This document shows, piece after piece, positions 40,984 through 50,001 of a DNA stretch of 64,000 nucleotides. Every line of letters begins with the position of its first letter. Position 1 is the stretch's first letter. Below the pieces are notes generated by a model. The model was not told the DNA's origin and searched no databases. It was given only the letters and a program-made list of their open reading frames with translations. Both the position numbers and the translations under genes were made by a program. Source of the DNA: Niastella koreensis GR20-10 (GTDB taxonomy: Bacteria > Bacteroidota > Bacteroidia > Chitinophagales > Chitinophagaceae); contig NC_016609.1 of the NCBI RefSeq assembly GCF_000246855.1, positions 6,336,744-6,400,743 on the forward strand, in the 5' to 3' direction.

Positions 40984-41113
40984 GGGGCGCAAGTTAATTC
41001 TTAGTTCAAAGTTTTACCTGGGCAATCCTCAGGCAGTCCTATGGGGATTCAGGGGCCATGCAGGTGCCATTTGTCTCGTCTCAAACATCCCATAAATTCC
41101 GGTTCAGACCAGA

Positions 41114-42916
41114 CTACTGCAACCTAACCAGCTTTTTAAACCTGGTTACATAAGCTTCATCGCTCAATAATTCATACAATTGCTTGAAGTTTGCCGTATC
41201 GGCAGCGAAGGGGTAAGCCTGTTCGAGAAATTTATATTTTGACTCGTCGCCAGTGAACAACTCTGACAAAGCCTTTATTTGTTTGGCATATAAACACATG
41301 GTCTTGAAGTACTTCTGAGCTACAGCCAGCCGCTTTTGCTCATCGCCCTCGGCCATCATTTTCACCCGCATTTTATCTACATCGTTATCGGTGGCCAGCT
41401 TTTGACAGTCTGAATTGATCATTACCAGTTTGCCGGAGGCTGCTGCTTTCTTTTCGGGTTCAACCGTTTTGGGTTTTTCTGTTTCGGCCGGTTTTGTAAC
41501 CGCTACGGCCGTATCTTTTTTGGTAACCGCCTGTTCCATTACCGCCTTAGGCGTTTCTTTGGCTGGTTCTTCCTTGTCTTTTTTAATAGGAGTTACGGCA
41601 GTTTTAACTGAGCTATCCGCTGCAACCGGTTTTACCGATTCTTCCTTTACCACGGCATTACCCTGCACCAGTTCTACCTGCATTTTGCCATAGTCGAACA
41701 GTTTAGCAGTTCCGGCAGCCGTATCCTTCGCAACCGGCTTTACAGGCTCGGGCTGCGTTTCGGGTTTGGGCCGGTACAAAGGCTTTGGTTCTTCCGCTGC
41801 CACAGCTTTTTTCATTTGCGGCGATTCCAGAATGATAGTAACTGTATCGGTGGTGGCAGGCTTTTTTTCTTCAGCGGCCGCATGCCAGGTTTCTTTCTTT
41901 ATCTGTTCGGCAACCAGTTCTTTGGGCTGTGGTATTATCCTTCCCGAATCTTTGACCTCCGGCTCCTGTTTGGCCTCGTTCTTTACAACATTTGCAGTAG
42001 TGCTGTTATCAGTGGCGGGCGTAACGGCAGGTTGGGTTTGAACCGCAGGCTTGTTCTCCGCCTCCTTTTCTTCATTTATATAAACCGTAACTACTTTGGC
42101 GGGGGTTTCGCTGCTATCGACAAACACCATTTTGGTTTCCCCGTTTTTGGTTTGCTGCTGAATTTTGGCCACGCCGGCTACTACCGGTTTATCGGTAAGG
42201 CTGCGCTCTTTGGGATCATATTTGGTAACCGCAGAGTCTGTTGCGGGCGTTGTACCTGTTGAAGTACCTGGGGTAGGAGTTGAACCCTTTTTTACAGCTG
42301 AATCTACAATCGCTTCTACGCTGTAAGGATTAACCATCTGTTGGGTTTGAACCGTTTTTTCTTCTCCCTTCACCGTTGCCTGGTTATCGGCTGGTTTATC
42401 GTTGGCGCCTGCTACATCAGGCACTTTATCAGCTTCCTTCTTTACTATTGAGGTATATAAAACGGAAGAATCATTTACCACGGCCGCCATTAAGGTAGCA
42501 AAAGCATCATCCTTTTTGCGTTCGCCATACAACAGGTTGCTGTTGCCAGGGTCTTTCGTGGGTTTGATGGTTTCATCGGTTTGCAGATCGAGCAGGGCCC
42601 AACCTTTGGAGCGCTGAACCAGTTGAAAACCATGGTCTTTATTCTTTAATGGAATAGAAAACCGCTGCGGCTGGGAAGCCTGCTGCGGAAAACCGATCTC
42701 GAAATTGCAGGTTTGATCGGGCAGTCCGGCAATAATCAGGTGCCCGATAGCAGAGGAACTGTATACCTTATCATCCATCTGCACATAAAATGGCTGCAGG
42801 TTTTCAGACTGTAAATACACATATAAAGACTGCTGTGCCAGCGCTGTGTTATACGAACTCATACACAACCCTGTTACAAAAGCAAACAGTTTTATAAGTC
42901 GGTAAGGATTGCTCAT
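41114..42916 (-). CDS. exported protein with a low-complexity middle and C-terminal DUF4476 domain
   Basis: 600 residues. A signal peptide (about 1-27, ending NTALAQ) is followed by a small beta domain (about 28-125: QQSLYVYLQSENLQPFYVQM, IIAGLPDQTCNFEIGFP). Residues 130-490 are low-complexity, rich in Lys, Pro, Glu, Thr and Val, with many KP/EP and VK repeats, likely disordered or spanning the cell wall. The last 110 residues (from SDCQKLATDNDVDKMRVKM to TRFKKLVRLQ) fit DUF4476, a Bacteroidota helical domain of unknown function. A full -7 box sits five bases before ATG (see 42922). It is divergent from the M1 peptidase gene. Confidence 0.7.
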   Translation of the reverse strand: MSNPYRLIKLFAFVTGLCMSSYNTALAQQSLYVYLQSENLQPFYVQMDDKVYSSSAIGHLIIAGLPDQTCNFEIGFPQQASQPQRFSIPLKNKDHGFQLVQRSKGWALLDLQTDETIKPTKDPGNSNLLYGERKKDDAFATLMAAVVNDSSVLYTSIVKKEADKVPDVAGANDKPADNQATVKGEEKTVQTQQMVNPYSVEAIVDSAVKKGSTPTPGTSTGTTPATDSAVTKYDPKERSLTDKPVVAGVAKIQQQTKNGETKMVFVDSSETPAKVVTVYINEEKEAENKPAVQTQPAVTPATDNSTTANVVKNEAKQEPEVKDSGRIIPQPKELVAEQIKKETWHAAAEEKKPATTDTVTIILESPQMKKAVAAEEPKPLYRPKPETQPEPVKPVAKDTAAGTAKLFDYGKMQVELVQGNAVVKEESVKPVAADSSVKTAVTPIKKDKEEPAKETPKAVMEQAVTKKDTAVAVTKPAETEKPKTVEPEKKAAASGKLVMINSDCQKLATDNDVDKMRVKMMAEGDEQKRLAVAQKYFKTMCLYAKQIKALSELFTGDESKYKFLEQAYPFAADTANFKQLYELLSDEAYVTRFKKLVRLQ

Positions 42917-42921
42917 GGTAG

Positions 42922-42929
42922 CAAATCTA
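42922..42929 (-). promoter_or_regulatory. -7 element of the DUF4476 gene, very close to ATG
   Basis: TAGATTTG on the minus strand matches TAnnTTTG, and only CTACC separates it from the start codon. No clear TTTG -33 box is seen. It may produce a leaderless mRNA. Confidence 0.4.
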
Positions 42930-43028
42930 CTTCATTTGCCTTTTTACCACAGCCACTTATATATTTTTTTACAATTATTAAGGAGCCGCCCGCCTATCTT
43001 TACACCTCTTAAATTCTAAAATTTCGAT

Positions 43029-45527
43029 ATGAGAAAGGTTTCACTAGTAATATTGGCCCTGGGAATACTGCCCCGCCTGTGGGCCCAGCAACAGGAAGAG
43101 CCAACACCCGACACCTCATGGAAAACAGAGTACCGGGAAAGCGCGCCGCGCATTAATGACCTGGTTCACACCAAACTGGACGTAAAATTCGATTATAGTA
43201 AATCATACATGAACGGCAAGGCCTGGATCACCCTGGCCCCCCACTTCTACCCTACCGATACCCTTACCCTCGACGCAAAAGGTATGGAAATTCACAAAGT
43301 AGCCATCGTAAAAGGCGGTTCTACCCAACCCCTGAAATACCAGTACGACGGCTGGCAAATGAATATCAATCTCGATAAAACTTATAAAGGCGGCGAACAG
43401 TACACCGTTTATATTGAATATACCGCCAAACCCGATGAAGTAAAAGTACAGGGCAGCGCGGCCATTACCGATGCAAAAGGCCTGTATTTCATCAACCCTA
43501 AAGGCGAAGAAAAAGATAAACCTACCCAGATCTGGACACAGGGCGAAACCGAAGCTACATCTGTATGGTGCCCTACCATTGACAAACCCGACCAGAAGAC
43601 TACCAACGAGTTCATTATGACCGTTCCGGCCAAATATGTAACCCTTTCAAACGGTAAACTGGTTTCTCAAAAGAACAATGGCGATGGCACCCGCACCGAC
43701 GACTGGAAAATGGAACTGCCGCACGCCCCTTACCTGTTTTTTATGGGCGTAGGCGACTACAGCGTTATTAAAGACAGCTACAAAGGCAAAGAAGTAAATT
43801 ATTATGTGGAAAAAGAATACGCGCCCGTAGCTAAAAAGATCTTTGGCAACACCCCCGAAATGATGGGCTTTTATTCGAGGATCCTGGGTGTTGAATATCC
43901 CTGGGCGAAATACTCACAGATTGTAGGCCGCGATTATGTTAGCGGCGCCATGGAAAACACCACCGCCACCCTGCACCAGGAAAACGCCCAGCAGGATGCC
44001 CGCGAACTGGTTGATGGAAACGGCTGGGAAAGCACCATTGCGCACGAACTGTTTCACCAGTGGTTTGGCGATCTGGTTACCTGCGAAAGCTGGAGCAACC
44101 TCACGCTGAACGAATCGTTCGCCAACTACAGCGAAACCCTGTGGGATGAATATAAATATGGTAAAGATGCCGGCGATGCCCAGAATTTTGGCGATATGCA
44201 AGGCTATCTGCAAAGCGGTAGCGAGAAAAAAGACCTGGTTCGTTTTTATTATAACGATAAAGAAGCCATGTTCGATGCCGTAAGCTATAACAAAGGCGGC
44301 CGCATTTTACACATGCTGCGCAGCTATGTAGGCGACAGCGCTTTCTTTAAAGCATTGAACCTGTACCTCACTACCAATAAATTTAAAACAGGTGAAGCAC
44401 ACCAGTTGCGTCTGGCTTTTGAAGAAGTAACCGGTAAGGACATGAACTGGTACTGGAACCAGTGGTATTATGGTGCGGGTCATCCCAAACTGACCATCGA
44501 TTATAATTACGATGATGCCGCCAAAAAAGTACAGGTTACGGTTAAACAAACACAGGCCGGTAATAAAGTATTCACTTTGCCAGTGGCCATCGACATTTAT
44601 ACCGGCGCTGAAAAAGTTCGCCACAATGTATGGGTAAAACAAAAAGAAGAAACCTTCTCCTTCCCTTACGATAAGCACCCGGACCTGGTAAACTTTGATG
44701 GTAAGAAAACCCTGCTGACCGAGAAACAAGACAACAAAACACTGGAGAACTTTATTCACCAGTACAAATATGCCGGCACTTACCTCGACCGCCGCGAAGC
44801 GATTGACACCGCCAGCAAAATCCAGGGCAATCCCAAAGCACAGGAACTGATGCTGTTGGCCTTAAAAGATAAATACTTTGGACTGCGTTCTTTCGCCATC
44901 GGCAGACTGGACCTGAAAAACAATGAAGCATTAAGGAAACAGGCTGAACCCATTTTGGCCGAGATTGCACAAAATGATCCTAAAGCAACGGTACGCGCCA
45001 GCGCGCTGGGCGCCCTGGTTCAATGTAACAACGGTGCTTATAAATCGCTTTTCACCAAACACGTAAACGATTCGTCGTATACTGTTGCCGGCATGTCGCT
45101 GGAAGCCCTGTTTAAGTTAGACAGCGCTGCGGCTGTAGCTGAGGCAAAACGCCTGGCGAAGTTTCCTTCCAAGGGCAAACTGATTGAAGCCATCACCACT
45201 ATCATGATTAAATCAGGCAACGAAAACAACTTCGACATTGTTGCCAAATTATTTGGTGATATGCCGATTTCACAAGCTAAATTCAACCTGCTGATACCTT
45301 TCTGCCAGTTCCTGGGTGACGTAAAAGATACCGAGAAAGTAAAGAAGGGTGTTGATCTGGTGATCGAATTTCGTGATGCCCTGGCTGCCTACGGTTTGGT
45401 TCCGTATGTAAACGACAAGCTCACCACGATAGTTATTAAAAAGAAAGAAGCTGCCAATGCTCCTGCTGCGCAGATCGAGTATATTAAAGCGAAAATGGAA
45501 TCATCAGGAGATAAGAAAGGTTTCTAA
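43029..45527 (+). CDS. M1 family metallo-aminopeptidase (aminopeptidase N type)
   Basis: 832 residues with a signal peptide (LGILPRLWAQ). The exopeptidase motif GAMENTTATLH (about 306-316) and the zinc site TIAHELFHQWFGDL (about 336-349) with the third ligand Glu in LNESFANYSE (about 361) are intact. The N-terminal saddle domain precedes it, and the C-terminal part (about 590-820) has HEAT-like helical repeats. It should cleave N-terminal residues from peptides in the periplasm or at the cell surface. A near-consensus -7 box (TATCTTTA, 42995) is 27 bases before ATG. No T9SS sorting domain is present. A terminator follows. Confidence 0.93.
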   Translation: MRKVSLVILALGILPRLWAQQQEEPTPDTSWKTEYRESAPRINDLVHTKLDVKFDYSKSYMNGKAWITLAPHFYPTDTLTLDAKGMEIHKVAIVKGGSTQPLKYQYDGWQMNINLDKTYKGGEQYTVYIEYTAKPDEVKVQGSAAITDAKGLYFINPKGEEKDKPTQIWTQGETEATSVWCPTIDKPDQKTTNEFIMTVPAKYVTLSNGKLVSQKNNGDGTRTDDWKMELPHAPYLFFMGVGDYSVIKDSYKGKEVNYYVEKEYAPVAKKIFGNTPEMMGFYSRILGVEYPWAKYSQIVGRDYVSGAMENTTATLHQENAQQDARELVDGNGWESTIAHELFHQWFGDLVTCESWSNLTLNESFANYSETLWDEYKYGKDAGDAQNFGDMQGYLQSGSEKKDLVRFYYNDKEAMFDAVSYNKGGRILHMLRSYVGDSAFFKALNLYLTTNKFKTGEAHQLRLAFEEVTGKDMNWYWNQWYYGAGHPKLTIDYNYDDAAKKVQVTVKQTQAGNKVFTLPVAIDIYTGAEKVRHNVWVKQKEETFSFPYDKHPDLVNFDGKKTLLTEKQDNKTLENFIHQYKYAGTYLDRREAIDTASKIQGNPKAQELMLLALKDKYFGLRSFAIGRLDLKNNEALRKQAEPILAEIAQNDPKATVRASALGALVQCNNGAYKSLFTKHVNDSSYTVAGMSLEALFKLDSAAAVAEAKRLAKFPSKGKLIEAITTIMIKSGNENNFDIVAKLFGDMPISQAKFNLLIPFCQFLGDVKDTEKVKKGVDLVIEFRDALAAYGLVPYVNDKLTTIVIKKKEAANAPAAQIEYIKAKMESSGDKKGF

Positions 45528-45546
45528 TTAAATTAAGTTCGTTATA

Positions 45547-45582
45547 AGAAAGGCCACCTTGGTAACAGGGTGGCTTTTTGTT
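45547..45582 (+). terminator. terminator of the M1 peptidase gene
   Basis: The stem AAGGCCACC / GGGTGGCTTT with a TTGGTAACA loop ends in TTTTTG, 20 bases past the stop. Confidence 0.75.
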
Positions 45583-45653
45583 TTGGTTCTTAGATTCGTA
45601 GGTTATTAACGGCAATTACAATCTTCTACTTACGCATCTTACGAACTGCTTTA

Positions 45654-46571
45654 TTACCAACTTCCGCTGGCGCCCCCACCACTGCTGCTTCCGCCACTAT
45701 AACTATCAGAAGACGAAGAGGAAGATGAGGAGGAAGAGAATGAAGCATCTGAAGATGACGAAATAAATGACGAGGACGAGTCGGATGAATTATCATTGTT
45801 ATTATGCCATCGATCATCATCATCATTGGATGACCAATATTCATCTCTGCGATAGCCGCCACCGGAATAATACCCACGGGAAAACCTGTTCATTGACCCA
45901 AACATGGCAAGAGCAACAATAACAATTATTCCGAGAATGAATTCTCCAACTTGCAGCATCCCCATTCCCATCGACTCCAACCAGCTGCTGTTTGTTGCGG
46001 GCGCTATGGTGGTAAAAGATTCAGCGGCAGGTTCAACCGCTGCCTGGGGAGCCGGTGAGCTGGCAAGCTTGTTTTCAATCCCGATGATTGCCTCTTTAAA
46101 CCCATTAAAAAATTTGCCGTTTTTAAAATTCGGTACCAGGTCGTTATCAATAATATACTGGCAGAACCCGTTATCCAACACAGCGCTCAACCCCTTTCCT
46201 ATTTCAATACGAACACGCCGGGGTGTACGGCTTACCAGCAACAGCACACCATTGTTTTTCATGCTATCACCAATACCCCAGGCATTAAAATATAACGAGG
46301 CGGCTTCTTCAACCGTGTATTCCTGTTTTGTTTTGGGATCGGTTAACGAGTCGAGGGTAACAATTACAATTGCATTGGAAGTTTGTTTCAGATAGCTTTT
46401 CAGCTCTATTTCCAGCGTAGTTTTTTCGCTGCTGATAAGAAACCGGCCAAAGTCATTCACCGCTTTGTGCGGTACCGGTAATTTCTTTACAAAAGAAGAC
46501 TTTAGTTCCTTATTCTGGGAAAAAGAAAACAAAGTATACAGAAGAAGGGATACAGTTAATAAGTAGCGCAT
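45654..46571 (-). CDS. exported TPM-domain protein with Ser-rich tail
   Basis: Start at ATG 46571 (305 residues) because it gives MRYLLTVSLLLYTLFSFSQ as signal; the open frame adds 11 codons upstream. The TPM domain (about 25-165) shows VNDFGRFLISSEKTTLE, AIVIVTLDSL, AWGIGDSMKNNGVLLLVSRT and RVRIEIGKGLSAVLDNGF. One membrane helix (about 205-225, LQVGEFILGIIVIVALAMF) follows, then a long Ser-rich run and the end GGGASGSW, which the next upstream paralogue also has. TPM (TLP18.3/Psb32/MOLO-1) proteins act near membrane protein quality control; a phosphatase activity is known for the plant member only. It is the last gene of the lemA operon. Confidence 0.82.
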   Translation of the reverse strand: MRYLLTVSLLLYTLFSFSQNKELKSSFVKKLPVPHKAVNDFGRFLISSEKTTLEIELKSYLKQTSNAIVIVTLDSLTDPKTKQEYTVEEAASLYFNAWGIGDSMKNNGVLLLVSRTPRRVRIEIGKGLSAVLDNGFCQYIIDNDLVPNFKNGKFFNGFKEAIIGIENKLASSPAPQAAVEPAAESFTTIAPATNSSWLESMGMGMLQVGEFILGIIVIVALAMFGSMNRFSRGYYSGGGYRRDEYWSSNDDDDRWHNNNDNSSDSSSSFISSSSDASFSSSSSSSSSSDSYSGGSSSGGGASGSW

Positions 46572-46589
46572 GATTAGTTCAGGAGGCTT

Positions 46590-46690
46590 AGGTTTAAAGT
46601 TCAAGGCTTTAAGTTCAAAGTTTCAGGTTCCGGGTTCAGAGTTCAGAGTCCGCTGTTTTGAAAACTTTGAACTTTGAACCCGGAACTTGA
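46590..46690. repeat. intergenic repeat forming a 23-base-pair hairpin between two TPM genes
   Basis: Arms 46627-46649 and 46664-46686 (GTTCCGGGTTCAGAG... against ...CTTTGAACCCGGAAC) match at 21 of 23 positions, with two wobble pairs, and a 14-base loop. The preceding words AAAGTTCAAGGC and AAGTTCAAAGTTTC belong to the same degenerate repeat family. It lies inside the operon, so it would be transcribed. Confidence 0.8.
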
Positions 46691-46753
46691 TAGTCAATAT
46701 CTCAATAGATTGTTTACTTGTACTTTGTTACTTCTTTCCCTTGATGCCTATAC

Positions 46754-47554
46754 TTACCAACTTCCGCTGGCGCCACCGCCTCCGCCGCTGCCGCCACCAA
46801 AGCCGCCAAAACCACCGCCACCGCCGCCGCTCCAGCCACCACCGCCGCCAAAGCCGCCGCCACCAAAACCACCGCTGCTGCGGCCGAGCATATTACCCAA
46901 TATAAAGGGGCCTAACCAGCCTGAACCACGACGGCTCATCATGCCACCGCCGCCGCCACGATTTCGGCCACCAAAGATCACCACCACAATGATGATGAAT
47001 ACGATGAGACCGATCGGGAATCCGCCGCCGCCCTTTTTCTTGCGGTAATCCGCCGGGGCTTTGTATTCACCTGCGGCTGCTTTTATGATGGAGTTGGCCG
47101 CTTGCGACAGCCCATCATAATAATCCCCCGATCTGAAGTTGGGTTTTATATCGTTGTCGATGATGTGATTGGCTGTAATATCAGGGATAGCCCCTTCGAG
47201 GCCATACCCTACTTCAATCCTGATCTTGCGATCGTCGATAGCAGCTAAAATGAGAACGCCATTATTTGTTTTTGCATTCCCGATGCCCCAGCCACGCAAC
47301 ACCTTCAATGCATATTCCTCAATAGGATAATCATTGAGTGTTTTAACCAGTAAAACGGCCACCTGGTTACTGGTGCTGTCGTCGTACGCCACCAGTTGTT
47401 GTTCCAACCGTTGTTGTTCTTCTGCCGACAATACGCCGGCAAAGTCATTTACCAACTTTGGCGGATTCGGCCGGGCGGGAATATTCTGCGCCGACGCCAA
47501 AAACGAAATAAAGCACAAGGCCGGAAGCAGGAGTAGTTTGAGTCTATTTATCAT
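46754..47554 (-). CDS. exported TPM-domain protein, YgcG type, with Gly-rich tail
   Basis: 266 residues: Sec signal (LLLLPALCFISFLASAQ), TPM domain (about 30-165: LVNDFAGVLSAEEQQRLEQQ, GWGIGNAKTNNGVLILAAID, KIRIEVGYGLEGAIPD), a membrane helix (about 177-194, GLIVFIIIVVVIF) and a Gly-rich tail (about 195-266) ending GGGGASGSW. The gene is 106 bases upstream of the Gly/Ser-tailed paralogue after removal of the repeat, and 105 bases downstream of the cytosolic TPM gene. It is the closest match to standard YgcG proteins. The identical last residues (GASGSW) in both suggest a conserved function for the tail. Confidence 0.85.
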   Translation of the reverse strand: MINRLKLLLLPALCFISFLASAQNIPARPNPPKLVNDFAGVLSAEEQQRLEQQLVAYDDSTSNQVAVLLVKTLNDYPIEEYALKVLRGWGIGNAKTNNGVLILAAIDDRKIRIEVGYGLEGAIPDITANHIIDNDIKPNFRSGDYYDGLSQAANSIIKAAAGEYKAPADYRKKKGGGGFPIGLIVFIIIVVVIFGGRNRGGGGGMMSRRGSGWLGPFILGNMLGRSSGGFGGGGFGGGGGWSGGGGGGFGGFGGGSGGGGGASGSW

Positions 47555-47583
47555 TACAAAAAGCCTATCAGTTTATTTGATCT

Positions 47584-47646
47584 GTTACAAGTTGCAGATT
47601 TCGGGGGTTCCATCAAACAAATTCCCTGCAACCTGGAACTTGTAAC
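47584..47646. repeat. inverted repeat between TPM genes
   Basis: GTTACAAGTT (47584-47593) pairs with AACTTGTAAC (47637-47646); inner TTGCAG and CTGCAA can also pair. The words resemble the repeat family at 46600 and 33905. It is inside the lemA-TPM operon. Confidence 0.65.
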
Positions 47647-47659
47647 CTGGCACATGCGT

Positions 47660-48121
47660 TTACTTCCCAAACACCAGATCGTCGGGTAATTCATTTTTAT
47701 CGGTCGCGCGGTCGTATGGGAAATGCATTCTTAACGCCTGCCCTACATCCGTGATCACTGCTTCGATGGCATCTGCAGGCAGGGCATTGATAAAATGTTT
47801 TTTCATTACCGATACTTCCTCGTTCCAGAAAGCCTGCCCAACCTTTTCGTGAATGCCCTGGTCGGCCAGGATAGCAAACTGGCGATCCTTCATGGCAATG
47901 TATACCAGTACGCCATTACGGTCTTTGGTCATATCCATTTTAAGCCCCCAGAAAACCTCAGCGGCTCTATCGAGCGGATCAACAAACCGGCACCTGCTTT
48001 CTGTATATACCCTGATCTCGCCGCTGGTTTGCTGTTCGGCCACGCGAATGGCATTTATAATACGTTCCTGTTCGTCGCGCGAAAAAAATTCTTTTCTTCT
48101 TGCGAAAGGGTTATAGGCCAT
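47660..48121 (-). CDS. cytosolic TPM-domain protein
   Basis: 153 residues without signal or membrane helix. The TPM fold is seen in EQERIINAIRVAEQQTSGEI (about 17-36), FWGLKMDMTKDRNGVLVYIA and RQFAILADQGIHEKVGQAFW (about 80-99). In many Bacteroidota a soluble TPM protein of this size follows lemA, as here (10 bases after it). It may serve as the cytoplasmic partner of the two membrane TPM proteins encoded downstream; the function is unknown. Confidence 0.82.
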   Translation of the reverse strand: MAYNPFARRKEFFSRDEQERIINAIRVAEQQTSGEIRVYTESRCRFVDPLDRAAEVFWGLKMDMTKDRNGVLVYIAMKDRQFAILADQGIHEKVGQAFWNEEVSVMKKHFINALPADAIEAVITDVGQALRMHFPYDRATDKNELPDDLVFGK

Positions 48122-48131
48122 TAGGATATTT

Positions 48132-48722
48132 TTAGAATTTTACTTGTGGTGCTTTCTCAGAACCAGTATCGGCGGTGAAACCTTCTTTTGTTTTGAACCC
48201 GAACATACCGGCAAAGATGTTATTAGGGAAACGACGGGCAGTAGAGTTATAATCCTGCACCGCAGCGTTAAAGTCGTTACGGGAAACCTTGATGCGGTTC
48301 TCTGTACCTTCCAGTTGCGCCTGCAGGTCTCTGAAATTTTGTGTAGCCTGCAATTGCGGATACTGTTCAGCTACAACCAGCAATTTGCTTAAAGAACTGC
48401 TCAACTGGCCTTGTGCCTGTTGAAACTGCTGTACCTTTTCAGGCGTGAGGTTATTTGCATCAATATTTACAGAAGTAGCTTTTGCCCTTGCTTCAATTAC
48501 CTGGGTTAAGGTAGTCTGTTCAAAATTAGCAGCTCCTTTTACAGTGCTTACCAGGTTCGGGATCAGGTCGGCACGGCGCTGATAATCGCTTTGAACGTTA
48601 TTCCATTTGTTCTTCACATTTTCATCGAGATTTACCAGCTTATTATATCCATTGCAACCACAACCTCCGAGTATTAAAATGAATACCACAACAACTATGA
48701 GGACCAGATTACGAGATTTCAT
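48132..48722 (-). CDS. lemA: LemA family protein
   Basis: 196 residues. The N-terminal helix (LVLIVVVVFILILGGCGC) may be a membrane anchor or lipoprotein signal (GGCGC). The LemA core follows: NGYNKLVNLDENVKNKWNNV (about 24-43), YQRRADLIPNLVSTVKGAA (about 46-64), then helices with AVAEQYPQLQATQNFRDLQ-type sequence and the end IFAGMFGFKTKEGF. LemA is a cytoplasm- or periplasm-facing helical protein that commonly occurs with TPM/YgcG genes. First gene of the operon, with a promoter at 48747. Confidence 0.92.
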   Translation of the reverse strand: MKSRNLVLIVVVVFILILGGCGCNGYNKLVNLDENVKNKWNNVQSDYQRRADLIPNLVSTVKGAANFEQTTLTQVIEARAKATSVNIDANNLTPEKVQQFQQAQGQLSSSLSKLLVVAEQYPQLQATQNFRDLQAQLEGTENRIKVSRNDFNAAVQDYNSTARRFPNNIFAGMFGFKTKEGFTADTGSEKAPQVKF

Positions 48723-48746
48723 ATCAATTTAGAGTTTTATGTCTTA

Positions 48747-48776
48747 TAAATGTACACAATTCATTTGATTCACAAA
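48747..48776 (-). promoter_or_regulatory. probable promoter of the lemA-TPM operon
   Basis: On the minus strand TTTG (48776-48773), 18 bases, TACATTTA (48754-48747): one mismatch in the last base of the -7 box. The leader would be about 20 bases. Confidence 0.5.
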
Positions 48777-48903
48777 CTGTTAAGCTATGCATTCCAGTGG
48801 GTGGCCGTTTAACGTACACCAGCCGCCCAATTGCCAATAGTATGCAATATTTAGTCGCAGCGGCATGGTTTTCGTTACAGAAGGGTTGGCTAAATCTTAT
48901 TTT

Positions 48904-50001
48904 ATGAAGCAAATGATCGTTTACAGTGGCTTATGTATCACGCTGTTTATCACCTGTTGCGACAAAAAGAAAGATAAAAACAACAACGCCACGGCAGCTC
49001 TTCTGAAAGACACTGTTCTTACCGGCAAACTCAACCACCCCTGGGAAATACTATGGGGGCCCGACAATTTTATCTGGATGACAGAACGTAACGGTAAAAT
49101 CAGCCGGGTGAACCCTGCTACCGGTGCGGTTACTCCGTTATTAACAATTACTGAGGTAACTGCCCAGGGCGAAGGCGGTTTGCTGGGTATGGTGTTGCAT
49201 CCTGATTTTGCCACTACGCCCCAGGTTTTTGTGGCGTACGATTATATGAGCGGAACCAATTACCAGGAAAAGATCGTCCGTTATACCTACAATGGTTCCA
49301 CCCTTACCAGCCCCCAGCCCATTATTGACAATATAAAAGCTTCCAACATTCACAATGGCTGCCGGTTATTGATTACGCCCGATCGAAAGTTATTCATCAC
49401 CACCGGCGATGCCAGCGATCAAACCAACCCGCAAAACAAAAGCGCCCTCAATGGTAAAGTGTTACGATTAAACCTGGACGGTAGCATTCCGGCCGATAAC
49501 CCAACTGCCGGCAGCCCTGTTTGGAGTTTCGGGCATCGCAACCCACAGGGACTGGTTTACGCCAACAACATCCTCTACAGTTCGGAACATGGACCCGACA
49601 CTGACGACGAGATCAACATTATTGAAAAAGGACGTAATTACGGCTGGCCAACCGTTACCGGTTTTTGCAATACCAGTAGTGAACAAAGCTTTTGTACTGC
49701 CAACAACGTTCGCGAGCCTTTATGGGCCTGGACGCCTACCATTGCTCCCAGCGGGCTGGATTATTATGATAAAGACCAGATCCCGCAATGGAAAAATTCC
49801 CTATTACTCGCCGTGCTAAAAAACAGCCGGTTGATCCAGTTAAAACTAAACACCGCCCGCACCGGCATCGACAATACGTTTGAATTCTATGTAAATAAAT
49901 ACGGCCGCATGCGCGACGTATGCATTTCTCCCGAAGGGAAAGTATATGTGTGTACGGATAATGGAAATGATGATAAGATCGTTGAGATCTCGAAAAAGTA
50001 G
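48904..50001 (+). CDS. PQQ-dependent sugar dehydrogenase (soluble aldose dehydrogenase type), lipoprotein
   Basis: ATG 48904 gives MKQMIVYSGLCITLFITCC, a lipoprotein signal (365 residues); the open frame begins 13 codons earlier. The GSDH/YliI beta-propeller family is shown by HPWEILWGPDNFIWMTERNG (about 46-65), QGEGGLLGMVLHPDF (about 91-105, where the His is part of the active site), FGHRNPQGLVY and SSEHGPDTDDEINII (about 218-232). It should oxidise aldose sugars in the periplasm with pyrroloquinoline quinone; no PQQ synthesis genes are in the window, so the cofactor may be imported. It ends directly against the stop of the convergent gene at 50002. Confidence 0.88.
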   Translation: MKQMIVYSGLCITLFITCCDKKKDKNNNATAALLKDTVLTGKLNHPWEILWGPDNFIWMTERNGKISRVNPATGAVTPLLTITEVTAQGEGGLLGMVLHPDFATTPQVFVAYDYMSGTNYQEKIVRYTYNGSTLTSPQPIIDNIKASNIHNGCRLLITPDRKLFITTGDASDQTNPQNKSALNGKVLRLNLDGSIPADNPTAGSPVWSFGHRNPQGLVYANNILYSSEHGPDTDDEINIIEKGRNYGWPTVTGFCNTSSEQSFCTANNVREPLWAWTPTIAPSGLDYYDKDQIPQWKNSLLLAVLKNSRLIQLKLNTARTGIDNTFEFYVNKYGRMRDVCISPEGKVYVCTDNGNDDKIVEISKK

